DNA from: Chryseobacterium sp. 18061
Lineage (GTDB): Bacteria > Pseudomonadota > Gammaproteobacteria > Enterobacterales > Enterobacteriaceae
Length of the DNA stretch: 64,000 nt
Reading direction: 5' to 3'
Assembly: GCA_902706205.1 (NCBI GenBank)
Contig: CACSKA010000006.1
Span: 1-64,000 of the forward strand
Both the position numbers and the translations under genes were made by a program. Shown here piece after piece: positions 57,582 through 64,000 of the stretch. Position 1 is the stretch's first letter. Every line of letters starts with the position of its first letter. The notes beneath the pieces were generated by a model that saw only the letters and a list, made by a program, of their open reading frames with translations, did not search any database and was not told where the DNA came from.

Positions 57582-58832
57582 ATGAATTCGTGTAACAAAA
57601 GAACTCGCGCTTATCAGTTCAAAGCCTTTCGTTATCTATTTGTCGCACGCCTGTTTACCGTACTGGGTAATGGTATTGCACCGATCGCACTTGCGTTCGC
57701 AGTCCTTGATATTGGCGGGGCCGTCACTGATTTAGGTATCGTCGTCGCATCACGTTCCATTTTTAACGTTGCATTCTTGTTAATTGGTGGCGTACTGGCG
57801 GACCGTTATTCACGTAGCCTCGTTTTAGTCTCTTCTTCAGTAATAGCCGCCGTTTCACAAGCTATCGTTGCATGGTCGGTGCTGGATGGTTCAGCCACTG
57901 TGATGAGCCTGGCATTACTTGGTGTGTTGAACGGAGCGGCTGCCGGTATCGCATTACCTGCGTCCTCTGCGCTGGTTCCTCAGACTGTTCCAGCACAGAA
58001 TTTGCGGGAAGCCAACGCATTAATCCAGCTCGGTATTTATAGCTGTACCGTAATCGGCGCTTCGCTAGGTGGAATATTGACCAGTACAGTCGGTCCGGGT
58101 TGGGGACTCGCAATTGATGCGCTGGGTTTCGCAGTCTCTGCACCACTTTATTTCTTCATTCGCGCCACATCAATTGAGGCATGTCCATCCCAGGATAATA
58201 TCTTGCAAGATTTAAAAGAGGGGTGGAAAGAATTCGCCAGTCGAGCTTGGGTCTGGTCGATTGTTGTCCAGTTTACTATTGTTAATGCTGCTTTTAGTGG
58301 TGTTGTTATGGTACTTGGGCCAGTGATTGCTGATAGCTCTTTTGGACGAACTAATTGGGGGATTATCGTTGCCGCGCAAAGTATTGGCCTGATTGCAGGA
58401 TCGTTCCTTGCTCTGCGATGGCGTCCACGGCGAGATCTCTTTATTGGTGTCATGTTGATATCACTTTGCGCAGTGCCGATTTTTATGCTCAGCCAGCTTG
58501 CTTCGGCATTGTGGCTTATAGCCACGTTTTTTATTGCCGGCGTCGCTTTTGGCCTGTTCGGCGTGTCCTGGGCTCATTCGCTACAAACGCATATTCCGCA
58601 GGAGAAATTGGCTCGCGTATACGCCTATGATGCAGTGGGTTCGTTTGTGGCTATTCCGTTCGGTGAACTGGTCGCCGGACCGCTTGCAATACATTTTGGG
58701 AGCAGCAATGTGCTCTTAGTTTCAGCGATGGCGGTAGTCATCGCCACTATTGCTGCCAGTATGGTTCCTGCAATTAGGCTGTTGGATAACTCATCACAGA
58801 TTAAGTCCCAAAAGGTTACCAATTCCTTATGA
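57582..58832 (+). CDS. MFS transporter, MFS_3 / EntS-like
   Basis: 416 residues, about 12 membrane segments. The MFS signature between TM2 and TM3 reads GGVLADRYSRS (G-x-x-x-D-R-x-x-R). Related to EntS-like and macrolide-efflux exporters, so drug or siderophore export is likely. No ribosome site stands out. Alone on its strand. Bases 58833-58926 separate it from the convergent SDR gene. Confidence 0.85.
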   Translation: MNSCNKRTRAYQFKAFRYLFVARLFTVLGNGIAPIALAFAVLDIGGAVTDLGIVVASRSIFNVAFLLIGGVLADRYSRSLVLVSSSVIAAVSQAIVAWSVLDGSATVMSLALLGVLNGAAAGIALPASSALVPQTVPAQNLREANALIQLGIYSCTVIGASLGGILTSTVGPGWGLAIDALGFAVSAPLYFFIRATSIEACPSQDNILQDLKEGWKEFASRAWVWSIVVQFTIVNAAFSGVVMVLGPVIADSSFGRTNWGIIVAAQSIGLIAGSFLALRWRPRRDLFIGVMLISLCAVPIFMLSQLASALWLIATFFIAGVAFGLFGVSWAHSLQTHIPQEKLARVYAYDAVGSFVAIPFGELVAGPLAIHFGSSNVLLVSAMAVVIATIAASMVPAIRLLDNSSQIKSQKVTNSL

Positions 58833-58926
58833 TGATGCTCAAAAATATGCTGCGATGTCAGGAACGTGCGCATCTGGCACCTGGCGGACGAACTGACTAA
58901 GCGCTGTGAGTTCAACGTCATCGGAC

Positions 58927-59676
58927 TCAACCCTTGGCACTCAGGTCTTCGCGAGTTGGACCTTGAAAGTAGATGCTACTTATATGGCAACTACGCGGTT
59001 GAGCCAGTACAAAACGAATCGTTTCCCAGACCGATCGCCCATTCATTAGACGTTCCCCCATTCTGGATTGGCTATCCACAAACGTCTCTAACCCTGTAAG
59101 TTCAAAATCCGGCGGATATAGCCCGGTAACACGGATGTTTTCTTCGGACAGTTGCTGTGACAGTTTAGAGGTAAATCCGCTCATCCCGTGTTTGCTCGCG
59201 AAAAATGCGGGATGCGCAATTGAATCCGTAAAATTCGGGATCCCGCATGAAGATATAATTGAAATGATATCAGCACTGTCTGAACGTCTTAACCCAGGCA
59301 GCAACGCCTGAGTCAGGAGAATCGAACCCGTGAGGCCTGAACTGACGGTATTGAAAATTTCTGTGTCAGGCTGATCGTCTAACCTCCCTGACAACCACTG
59401 AGCAGCATTGAGGATTAAAATGTCTATGGGCTTATCTGCAGTTAACAGCTGTGAAGAAAGCTGAGCAATGGATTCAGGCCGGGTTAAATCACAGATATAC
59501 CCTTTCGCAATGCCGCTTTCAGCAGTGATGATGCTGCAGGTTTTTTGAATATCATCATCCCGCCGCGCGCAAAAATCCACCTCGACACCCTCTCGTGCCA
59601 ACCACACGCACAGCGCCTGGCCAAATCCCCCTCCGCCACCGGTAATAACTGCTCTTTTACCTCTCAGCATCTTCAT
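58927..59676 (-). CDS. SDR-fold protein lacking the catalytic tyrosine
   Basis: 249 residues. Nucleotide-binding TGGGGGFG at about 12-19 and LNAAQW in place of NNAG identify a classical short-chain dehydrogenase. The catalytic Ser is present in IISSCG. The YxxxK motif reads FFASK (codons TTT TTC GCG AGC AAA), so the proton-donating Tyr is Phe while the Lys is kept. It is therefore either catalytically altered or inactive, possibly a binding or regulatory SDR. Start 59676; GGATGC-type spacing upstream is weak. Confidence 0.85.
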   Translation of the reverse strand: MKMLRGKRAVITGGGGGFGQALCVWLAREGVEVDFCARRDDDIQKTCSIITAESGIAKGYICDLTRPESIAQLSSQLLTADKPIDILILNAAQWLSGRLDDQPDTEIFNTVSSGLTGSILLTQALLPGLRRSDSADIISIISSCGIPNFTDSIAHPAFFASKHGMSGFTSKLSQQLSEENIRVTGLYPPDFELTGLETFVDSQSRMGERLMNGRSVWETIRFVLAQPRSCHISSIYFQGPTREDLSAKG

Positions 59677-59937
59677 GCATCCTTTTCTTAATCACTTTGT
59701 GTGGATGTAGATATACATGAGGAGATGGAATGACATCTTTCAGTTAGTGCCATTTTTACATGAGGAATATGAATAAGCTGCACTGCAAACTATTTAATAG
59801 CGTGCCGGGGAAGTTGGCACTTTTTCTCCGACAAAAGTGATTACCGAAACAGCTGCAATTCAGTACCCGGTTCGGGCATTTTTCCTGCAGACCGCGATAG
59901 CCGGCTTCTTTTTGGTGCCGGAAAGTCAGGATCACTG

Positions 59938-59968
59938 CCGTAAAAACGCGCTGTGCGCGTTTTTACGG
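59938..59968. terminator. Perfect 14-bp inverted repeat
   Basis: CCGTAAAAACGCGC-TGT-GCGCGTTTTTACGG. It lies 34 nt after the stop of the lipoprotein hydrolase's neighbour region and has no T-run outside the stem. It could be a bidirectional terminator or an operator. The rest of 59677-60002 shows no gene. Confidence 0.45.
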
Positions 59969-60002
59969 TGCTGATAAAAGCTATTATGCTTCATTTTCGC
60001 GA

Positions 60003-60938
60003 TTATCGGGATGGGGCGTTTTTCTTAACATCCTGCCACTTCTTGTTTGTAAGCAGCTCTGCTTTATCCCCGATAAAGACTGATGCAGCATCCTTGTCTG
60101 ATTGGAGTTGATAAAGCATCCAGGCAGTCATGTAACCATCAGTAAGCGTCATCATTTGCCAGTGTTCAGCCCCAACTACTCTTGCCCGAACCTTAAATAC
60201 ATTACTTGATATCCCATCATAGTTCTTCACCAGTGAAGACAACGGAGCGACCCCGCCAAATTCACGAGAAGTATCTTTCACTCCTGTGTCATCAGAAGAA
60301 CCGGTCCCCGCGGTCATGAAGTAGGGGATGTTAACTTTTGCGATGTTGTACTCCCAGCCCATGTTTTTTGCCAGTGTGGCGTAGGCTGCACTTCCCGTGA
60401 ATATTGTTTTAAACGTGCTACTGTTGCTATATTCAGTCACAGCTCTAATCGCACCAGCGCCACCTTGTGAATAGCCGATAACGCCAATATTTGCTGTGTC
60501 AATTCGATCGTGAAGCGCGCTATTTTTTAACATGAAGTTAAGGGCGACAGACGTTGTTTTACCCGCTCCTGCTTGTTCCACTTCAGTTCCTACAACAATA
60601 AAACCCCATGATGCAAGGCGAACAAAGAATGGTTTGTATGTGCTGGCTTTGGTGTTACTAGCATTGACAACCATAATCATTGGGTATCGTTTATCATTAC
60701 TATCGAGGTCTTGGGGATACCAGACGCTAATTGTTTTGATGCTTGGATTGTCTGAATTGTATTCAGCATAGGACACATTATGGTGACCACGCTGTGAGTA
60801 TTTTTGTTCAAGAGGGGATGTGCTGGAAAAGTCTTTATAATAATTATCTTCTAATAAAGGGGAACTTTGGCACCCTGAAATAAGTGTAAAAATGGTACAT
60901 CCAATTGCAATGCAAGCACCCTGCAGCATCTTTTTCAT
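60003..60938 (-). CDS. Alpha/beta-hydrolase lipoprotein
   Basis: 311 residues. Lipobox LISGC after the signal peptide (MKKMLQGACIAIGCTIFTLISGC). The nucleophile elbow is GYSQGGAG, a His lies in GAEHWQM, and an acidic residue lies in GTGSSDDTG, so a catalytic triad is likely. It resembles PET-hydrolase/dienelactone-hydrolase-like esterases anchored to a membrane. The +2 residue is Gln, so transport to the outer membrane is expected. The gene is AT-rich compared with the backbone, suggesting acquisition. Confidence 0.8.
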   Translation of the reverse strand: MKKMLQGACIAIGCTIFTLISGCQSSPLLEDNYYKDFSSTSPLEQKYSQRGHHNVSYAEYNSDNPSIKTISVWYPQDLDSNDKRYPMIMVVNASNTKASTYKPFFVRLASWGFIVVGTEVEQAGAGKTTSVALNFMLKNSALHDRIDTANIGVIGYSQGGAGAIRAVTEYSNSSTFKTIFTGSAAYATLAKNMGWEYNIAKVNIPYFMTAGTGSSDDTGVKDTSREFGGVAPLSSLVKNYDGISSNVFKVRARVVGAEHWQMMTLTDGYMTAWMLYQLQSDKDAASVFIGDKAELLTNKKWQDVKKNAPSR

Positions 60939-61195
60939 GTTTTTTTATTCCTTCTGGTAACGTTTTTAGAGGGGCAGATGCATCATTCATGCGAAGTTGT
61001 TCTTGCCATGGTGTGAAGTTTCTTTTTGAGATCCTTCTGCGCGGTGCGTAATCTCTTGCCTTGTAGAGCGATTTTTTCAAAGCTCATCTAGATTTGACGT
61101 TTTTTTGAGCCAAGATTGTAAGTATCCCACCAAAACGGCCCATTCACTTTTAGAGATCTTCCGACATACTGATTATGTCACCTGAGGAGATCGCT

Positions 61196-61462
61196 ATGCG
61201 TAAGATCCGATTCACCGAGCACCAGATCATCGCCGTCCTGAAATCAGTCGAAGCGGGCAGGACCGTCAAAGATGTGTGTCGTGAGGCTGCTATTTCTGAA
61301 GCCAGCTACTACAACTGGAAGGCGAAATATGGCGGTATGGAAGCCGCTGATATCAAAAAGATCAAAGATCTTGAGGACGAGAATCGTCGTCTGAAGCAGA
61401 TGTTTGCCGATCTGAGTCTGGAATGCCGTGCGCTGAAAGACGTCATCGAAAAAAAGCTTTAA
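61196..61462 (+). CDS. IS3-family transposase OrfA
   Basis: 88 residues. Helix-turn-helix of the IS3/IS911 type (FTEHQIIAVLKSVEAGRTVKDVCREAAISEASYYNWKAKYGG), then a leucine-zipper-like coiled coil (IKDLEDENRRLKQMFADLSLE). Start ATG 61196 follows GAGGAGATC. It ends at the A7G slippery run used for frameshifting into orfB. Confidence 0.92.
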   Translation: MRKIRFTEHQIIAVLKSVEAGRTVKDVCREAAISEASYYNWKAKYGGMEAADIKKIKDLEDENRRLKQMFADLSLECRALKDVIEKKL

Positions 61463-62307
61463 AACCAGCGATAAAGCGTGAGCTCGTCAGCTATTTGACC
61501 ACGCAGTTTACGATGAGCATACGCCAGGCATGCAGGACGTTATCGCTGAGCAGGACGGTGTTTCGTTACCTACCGGATACACGACGTGATGAAGCGGTGG
61601 TCCAGGGGCTGACCGAGGCGGCTGAACGCTACCCCCGCTACGGATTTAAGAAGCTTTTTCGGGTGCTTCGCAGGCAGGGCCACGTCTGGAACCACAAGCG
61701 GGTACACCGGATTTATTGTCTGTTGAAACTGAATTTTCGTCGTAAGGGTAAACAACGCCTGCCGGTGCGCAATCCAGCTCCGCTGGCAACGCCGGAAGCA
61801 CTGAACCAAAGTTGGTCGATTGATTTTATGCACGACGCGCTGACATGTGGCCGATGTTTTCGGACTTTCAATGTCGTCGATGATTTTAACCGTGAAGCTC
61901 TGGCTATCGAAATTGACCTGAATATCCCGGCGCAGCGGGTCGTGCGGGTGCTGGACAGAATAGTAGCAAACCGTGGATATCCACTGAAGATGCGGATGGA
62001 TAACGGGCCGGAACTGATATCACTGGCTCTGGCACAATGGGCCGAAGAGCATGGCGTGATGCTGGAATTTATCAAGCCCGGTAAGCCAACACAGAATGCG
62101 TTTATAGAACGGTTTAACCGAACGTACCGGACCGAAATACTGGATTTTTACCTGTTCAGAACACTGAATGAAGCACGGGAAATAACGGAACGCTGGCTAA
62201 ATGAATACAATAGTGAGCGGCCTCATGAATCCCTGAATAACCTGACGCCGGAAGAATATCGGCTGATGGCTGAGAAACCGGAAATCTCAAAAAGTGTTTG
62301 GAACTAA
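61450..62307 (+). CDS. IS3-family transposase OrfB (made as an OrfAB fusion)
   Basis: About 285 residues after the frameshift site (AAAAAAAG, 61449-61456). The DDE catalytic core is complete: Asp in SWSIDFMHDAL, Asp in RMDNGPELIS, and Glu in NAFIERFNRTYRTEIL (D-D-35-E). The C-terminal NEYNSERPHESLNNLTPEEYR is the standard ending. No stop or frame damage is seen, so the protein should be functional when fused to OrfA. Confidence 0.93.
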   Translation, partial: KKALKPAIKRELVSYLTTQFTMSIRQACRTLSLSRTVFRYLPDTRRDEAVVQGLTEAAERYPRYGFKKLFRVLRRQGHVWNHKRVHRIYCLLKLNFRRKGKQRLPVRNPAPLATPEALNQSWSIDFMHDALTCGRCFRTFNVVDDFNREALAIEIDLNIPAQRVVRVLDRIVANRGYPLKMRMDNGPELISLALAQWAEEHGVMLEFIKPGKPTQNAFIERFNRTYRTEILDFYLFRTLNEAREITERWLNEYNSERPHESLNNLTPEEYRLMAEKPEISKSVWN

Positions 62308-62323
62308 AGCTGGGATACTTACA

Positions 62324-62748
62324 AGATAACTGGCTTAATTCACGGATCGAGTTGCCAAAAAAATTCTACCAGTGTAGCCGTAGTGTTACCACCATTTCAA
62401 GCACTTGGGGGCCGTTTGGGAAACGAACAATATTGCATGGCAACTCTGTTTTTTGAGCAGATTCGCAGTGGCTCATTAAATTGTGTCATCTGAACAGAGG
62501 TGTACCACTTGCGCTCCTGGCACTGAGCAGAAGGGTATGACGTACATAAAGTCTGCTCTGATCGAGGAACGGACACTAATGCCATCAACACTTAAGTCCT
62601 CCTGTTGGCTACTTATCGGGTCTATCCAGCTAAAGATAATCCAAATAACCCTCTTCATTGAAATGATAAAACCACTCGCTATCAATCGCGGATTTATAGC
62701 CATTTGGAGAAGTGATTTTCGCTCGCAACAAAAAGGCCCCAACGACAA
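62324..62748. other. Intergenic DNA with a possible coding remnant
   Basis: No intact gene. On the minus strand, one frame from about 62747 to 62635 reads RAKITSPNGYKSAIDSEWFY and then FNEEGYLDYL before a stop. It looks like the C-terminus of a real but lost protein. I cannot identify it. Confidence 0.35.
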
Positions 62749-63075
62749 CTAATCCTCGCGTTTCTCCGCCCATTTCAGCATTGCATCAAGGGCCGGGCAC
62801 AGCGCTTGCCCCCACTCGGTCAGGCGATATTCTACTTTCGGAGGCACCTGAGGATACACCGTGCGAGATACGATGCCGTCGGCTTCCAGTTGTCGCAGTT
62901 GCTGCGCCAGCATCTTCTGTGAAATACCCGGGATCAGTTTTTCAAAATCAGAATAGCGCTGGACCTTTCCATCGAACAGATGAAAAAGAATAATTAATTT
63001 CCAGCGACCTTCCAGTAGTCGCAGCACATGCTCAACGCCGCTTGCGGCAGATGCTGGTGTATATAACTTACTCAT
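62749..63075 (-). CDS. HxlR-family transcriptional regulator
   Basis: 108 residues. Winged helix of the HxlR/MarR-like type: VLRLLEGRWKLIILFHLFDGKVQRYSDFEKLIPGISQKMLAQQLRQLEADGIVSRTVYPQVPPKVEYRLTEWGQAL is the family pattern. Divergent from the SnoaL-like and SDR genes with a 90-nt gap, which it very likely controls. Regulators of this type respond to electrophiles or aldehydes. Confidence 0.9.
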   Translation of the reverse strand: MSKLYTPASAASGVEHVLRLLEGRWKLIILFHLFDGKVQRYSDFEKLIPGISQKMLAQQLRQLEADGIVSRTVYPQVPPKVEYRLTEWGQALCPALDAMLKWAEKRED

Positions 63076-63165
63076 AATTCAGTCGCTCACTTTTTTGTGC
63101 GTACTTGTCAATTTTACAGTTTATGTTGAATATTCCGGTACTGTAAATAACGGGAGTTAACAGCT

Positions 63166-63492
63166 ATGTCATTAGCCCTACCGCACGCTATTTGTGACTA
63201 TTTCGCGATCAGCAACGGCGCAGATATTGCCAACGTTAAGCACTGTTTTACTGCCGATGCTGACGTGAGAGACGAAGGTAAAACGCATAAGGGACACGCA
63301 GCGATTGAGGCTTGGCAACGTGCCGCACAGGCCGCGTTTGATTACAGCGTTGAGCCGATTCAGTTCCTCACCGAAGGCGATCGGGTGACGGTCATATCAA
63401 ACGTTGTCGGTAATTTTCCCGGCAGCCCAATAGTGCTTACACATGCTTTCGGCCTGGTCGGCGACAAGATCAACACACTGGAGATTATCTGA
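63166..63492 (+). CDS. SnoaL/NTF2-like protein
   Basis: 108 residues of the SnoaL-like fold (IAVADY-type start; [23 protein letters not shown]; a closing [18 protein letters not shown] strand). Small polyketide-cyclase-like or stress-response proteins of unknown substrate. ATG 63166 follows GGGAG with 9 nt spacing. It overlaps the next gene by 1 nt (TGATG), so the two are coupled. Confidence 0.8.
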   Translation: MSLALPHAICDYFAISNGADIANVKHCFTADADVRDEGKTHKGHAAIEAWQRAAQAAFDYSVEPIQFLTEGDRVTVISNVVGNFPGSPIVLTHAFGLVGDKINTLEII

Positions 63493-64000
63493 TGTCGTTA
63501 GATATTGATTTTCAGGGTAAACGCATCCTGGTTACTGCAGGTACCAAAGGTGTCGGCAAAGCGGTCGTTGGATTATTAAAGCAACTGGGTGCCAGGGTAT
63601 TAACCACCGCGCGTCATACGCCCACAGAATGTATCGCAGACACCTTCGTGGCGGCGGACCTGACCACGGTCAGCGGGTGTGCTTCAGTAGCCGAAGCCGT
63701 TCAAATGCATCTGGGCGGTGTCGACGCCATCATCCATGTCGCGGGCGGTTCTACCTCACCAGGTGGTGGTTTTGCAGCCTTGGGTGAAACGGAGTGGCAG
63801 CAGGAACTCAACCTTAATCTGCTGCCAGCGGTACGCTTAGATCGCGCGCTGTTACCAGGGATGGTGGCGCAGGGCTGCGGGGTTATCATTCACGTGACCT
63901 CTATCCAACGTGAACTACCGTTACCGGACTCAACCACCGGCTATGCAGCGGCAAAAGCGGCACTGTCAGCATACAGCAAGAGCCTGTCGAAAGAGGTATC
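63492..64000 (+). CDS. Short-chain dehydrogenase/reductase (cut by the window end)
   Basis: 169 residues visible. NAD(P)-binding TAGTKGVG at about 15-22, HVAGG for the NNAG motif, the catalytic Ser in IHVTSIQ, and an intact YAAAK motif (Tyr/Lys) near 152-156. Oxidoreductase of unknown substrate, co-transcribed with the SnoaL-like gene and probably under the HxlR regulator. The 3' end lies outside the window. Confidence 0.88.
   Translation, partial: MSLDIDFQGKRILVTAGTKGVGKAVVGLLKQLGARVLTTARHTPTECIADTFVAADLTTVSGCASVAEAVQMHLGGVDAIIHVAGGSTSPGGGFAALGETEWQQELNLNLLPAVRLDRALLPGMVAQGCGVIIHVTSIQRELPLPDSTTGYAAAKAALSAYSKSLSKEV

Larger units (their letters stand above)
61119..62323 (+). mobile_element. 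Complete IS3-family element (IS407-like group), 1205 bp
   Basis: Terminal inverted repeats start TGTAAGTATCCCA at 61119 and end TGGGATACTTACA at 62323, a 13-of-13 match. A 4-bp direct repeat AGAT flanks it (61115-61118 and 62324-62327), the duplication size of the IS407 group. It carries intact orfA and orfB with a slippery A7G site, so it could still be active. Confidence 0.92.

Noticed and set aside
58866..59099. Plus-strand frame between the MFS and SDR genes
   Set aside because: Mostly antisense to the SDR 3' end; no ribosome site or known motif.

Overview
The window is chromosomal DNA of an enterobacterium in or near the Enterobacter / Lelliottia / Leclercia group. The middle 31 kb (about 20.6-52.0 kb) carries the gene set and order of the Escherichia coli mipA/yeaD/gapA to xthA region: yeaH-yeaG, mipA, yeaD, gapA, msrB-yeaC, pncA-ansA, sppA, ydjA, selD-topB, gdhA, ynjH, nudG, ynjA-ynjF, ynjE, ynjD-ynjC-ynjB, ydjZ-ydjX, xthA. 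The encoded proteins are close to the E. coli ones. Differences from E. coli are a GH18 chitinase beside pncA, a class A acid phosphatase before selD, a Bor-type lipoprotein, loss of ydjY and ynjI, and no ast genes beside xthA.

Left accessory region (1-20.6 kb). Worn transposase pieces (IS2-like, IS30-like, IS903-like) separate several cargo units. The most unusual is a divergent locus at 875-11245. Its plus-strand arm is intact and translationally coupled: a 2OG-Fe(II) amino-acid-hydroxylase-like dioxygenase, a serine-hydroxymethyltransferase-like PLP enzyme, a tandem two-domain ATP-grasp ligase, a TIM-barrel isomerase/epimerase, and an AzlC/AzlD exporter pair. Its minus-strand arm is decayed: a fused pair of gene fragments, a frameshifted ATP-grasp ligase and an MFS exporter. 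This looks like a pathway that builds and exports a modified amino acid or small amide/peptide, and I do not recognise it as a described cluster. It is followed by an amidohydrolase remnant, a TacA/TacT toxin-antitoxin pair, an oligogalacturonide lyase/transporter pair with two KdgR-like boxes and a perfect CRP site, an alpha/beta hydrolase, a BetT choline transporter and an IS903-like relic.

Backbone (20.6-52.0 kb). It opens with mesD-mesX, the oxygen-dependent, folate-independent methionine synthase system, with a perfect MetR-type TGAA-N5-TTCA site upstream. yeaG-yeaH has a consensus sigma-54 promoter. A Pho-box-like repeat lies upstream of the acid phosphatase. Many transcription units end in clear hairpin terminators, given below.

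Right accessory region (52.0-64 kb). Two related ash-leader-like repeats (P4-satellite type) lie in the same orientation at about 52.65 and 57.29 kb. Between and after them are small unknown genes, a RusA fragment, an AraC regulator divergent from an aldo/keto reductase, an MFS exporter, an SDR-fold protein lacking the catalytic tyrosine, an alpha/beta-hydrolase lipoprotein, a complete IS3-family element with a 4-bp target duplication, and an HxlR / SnoaL-like / SDR group cut by the window end. I found no tRNA, rRNA or CRISPR array.
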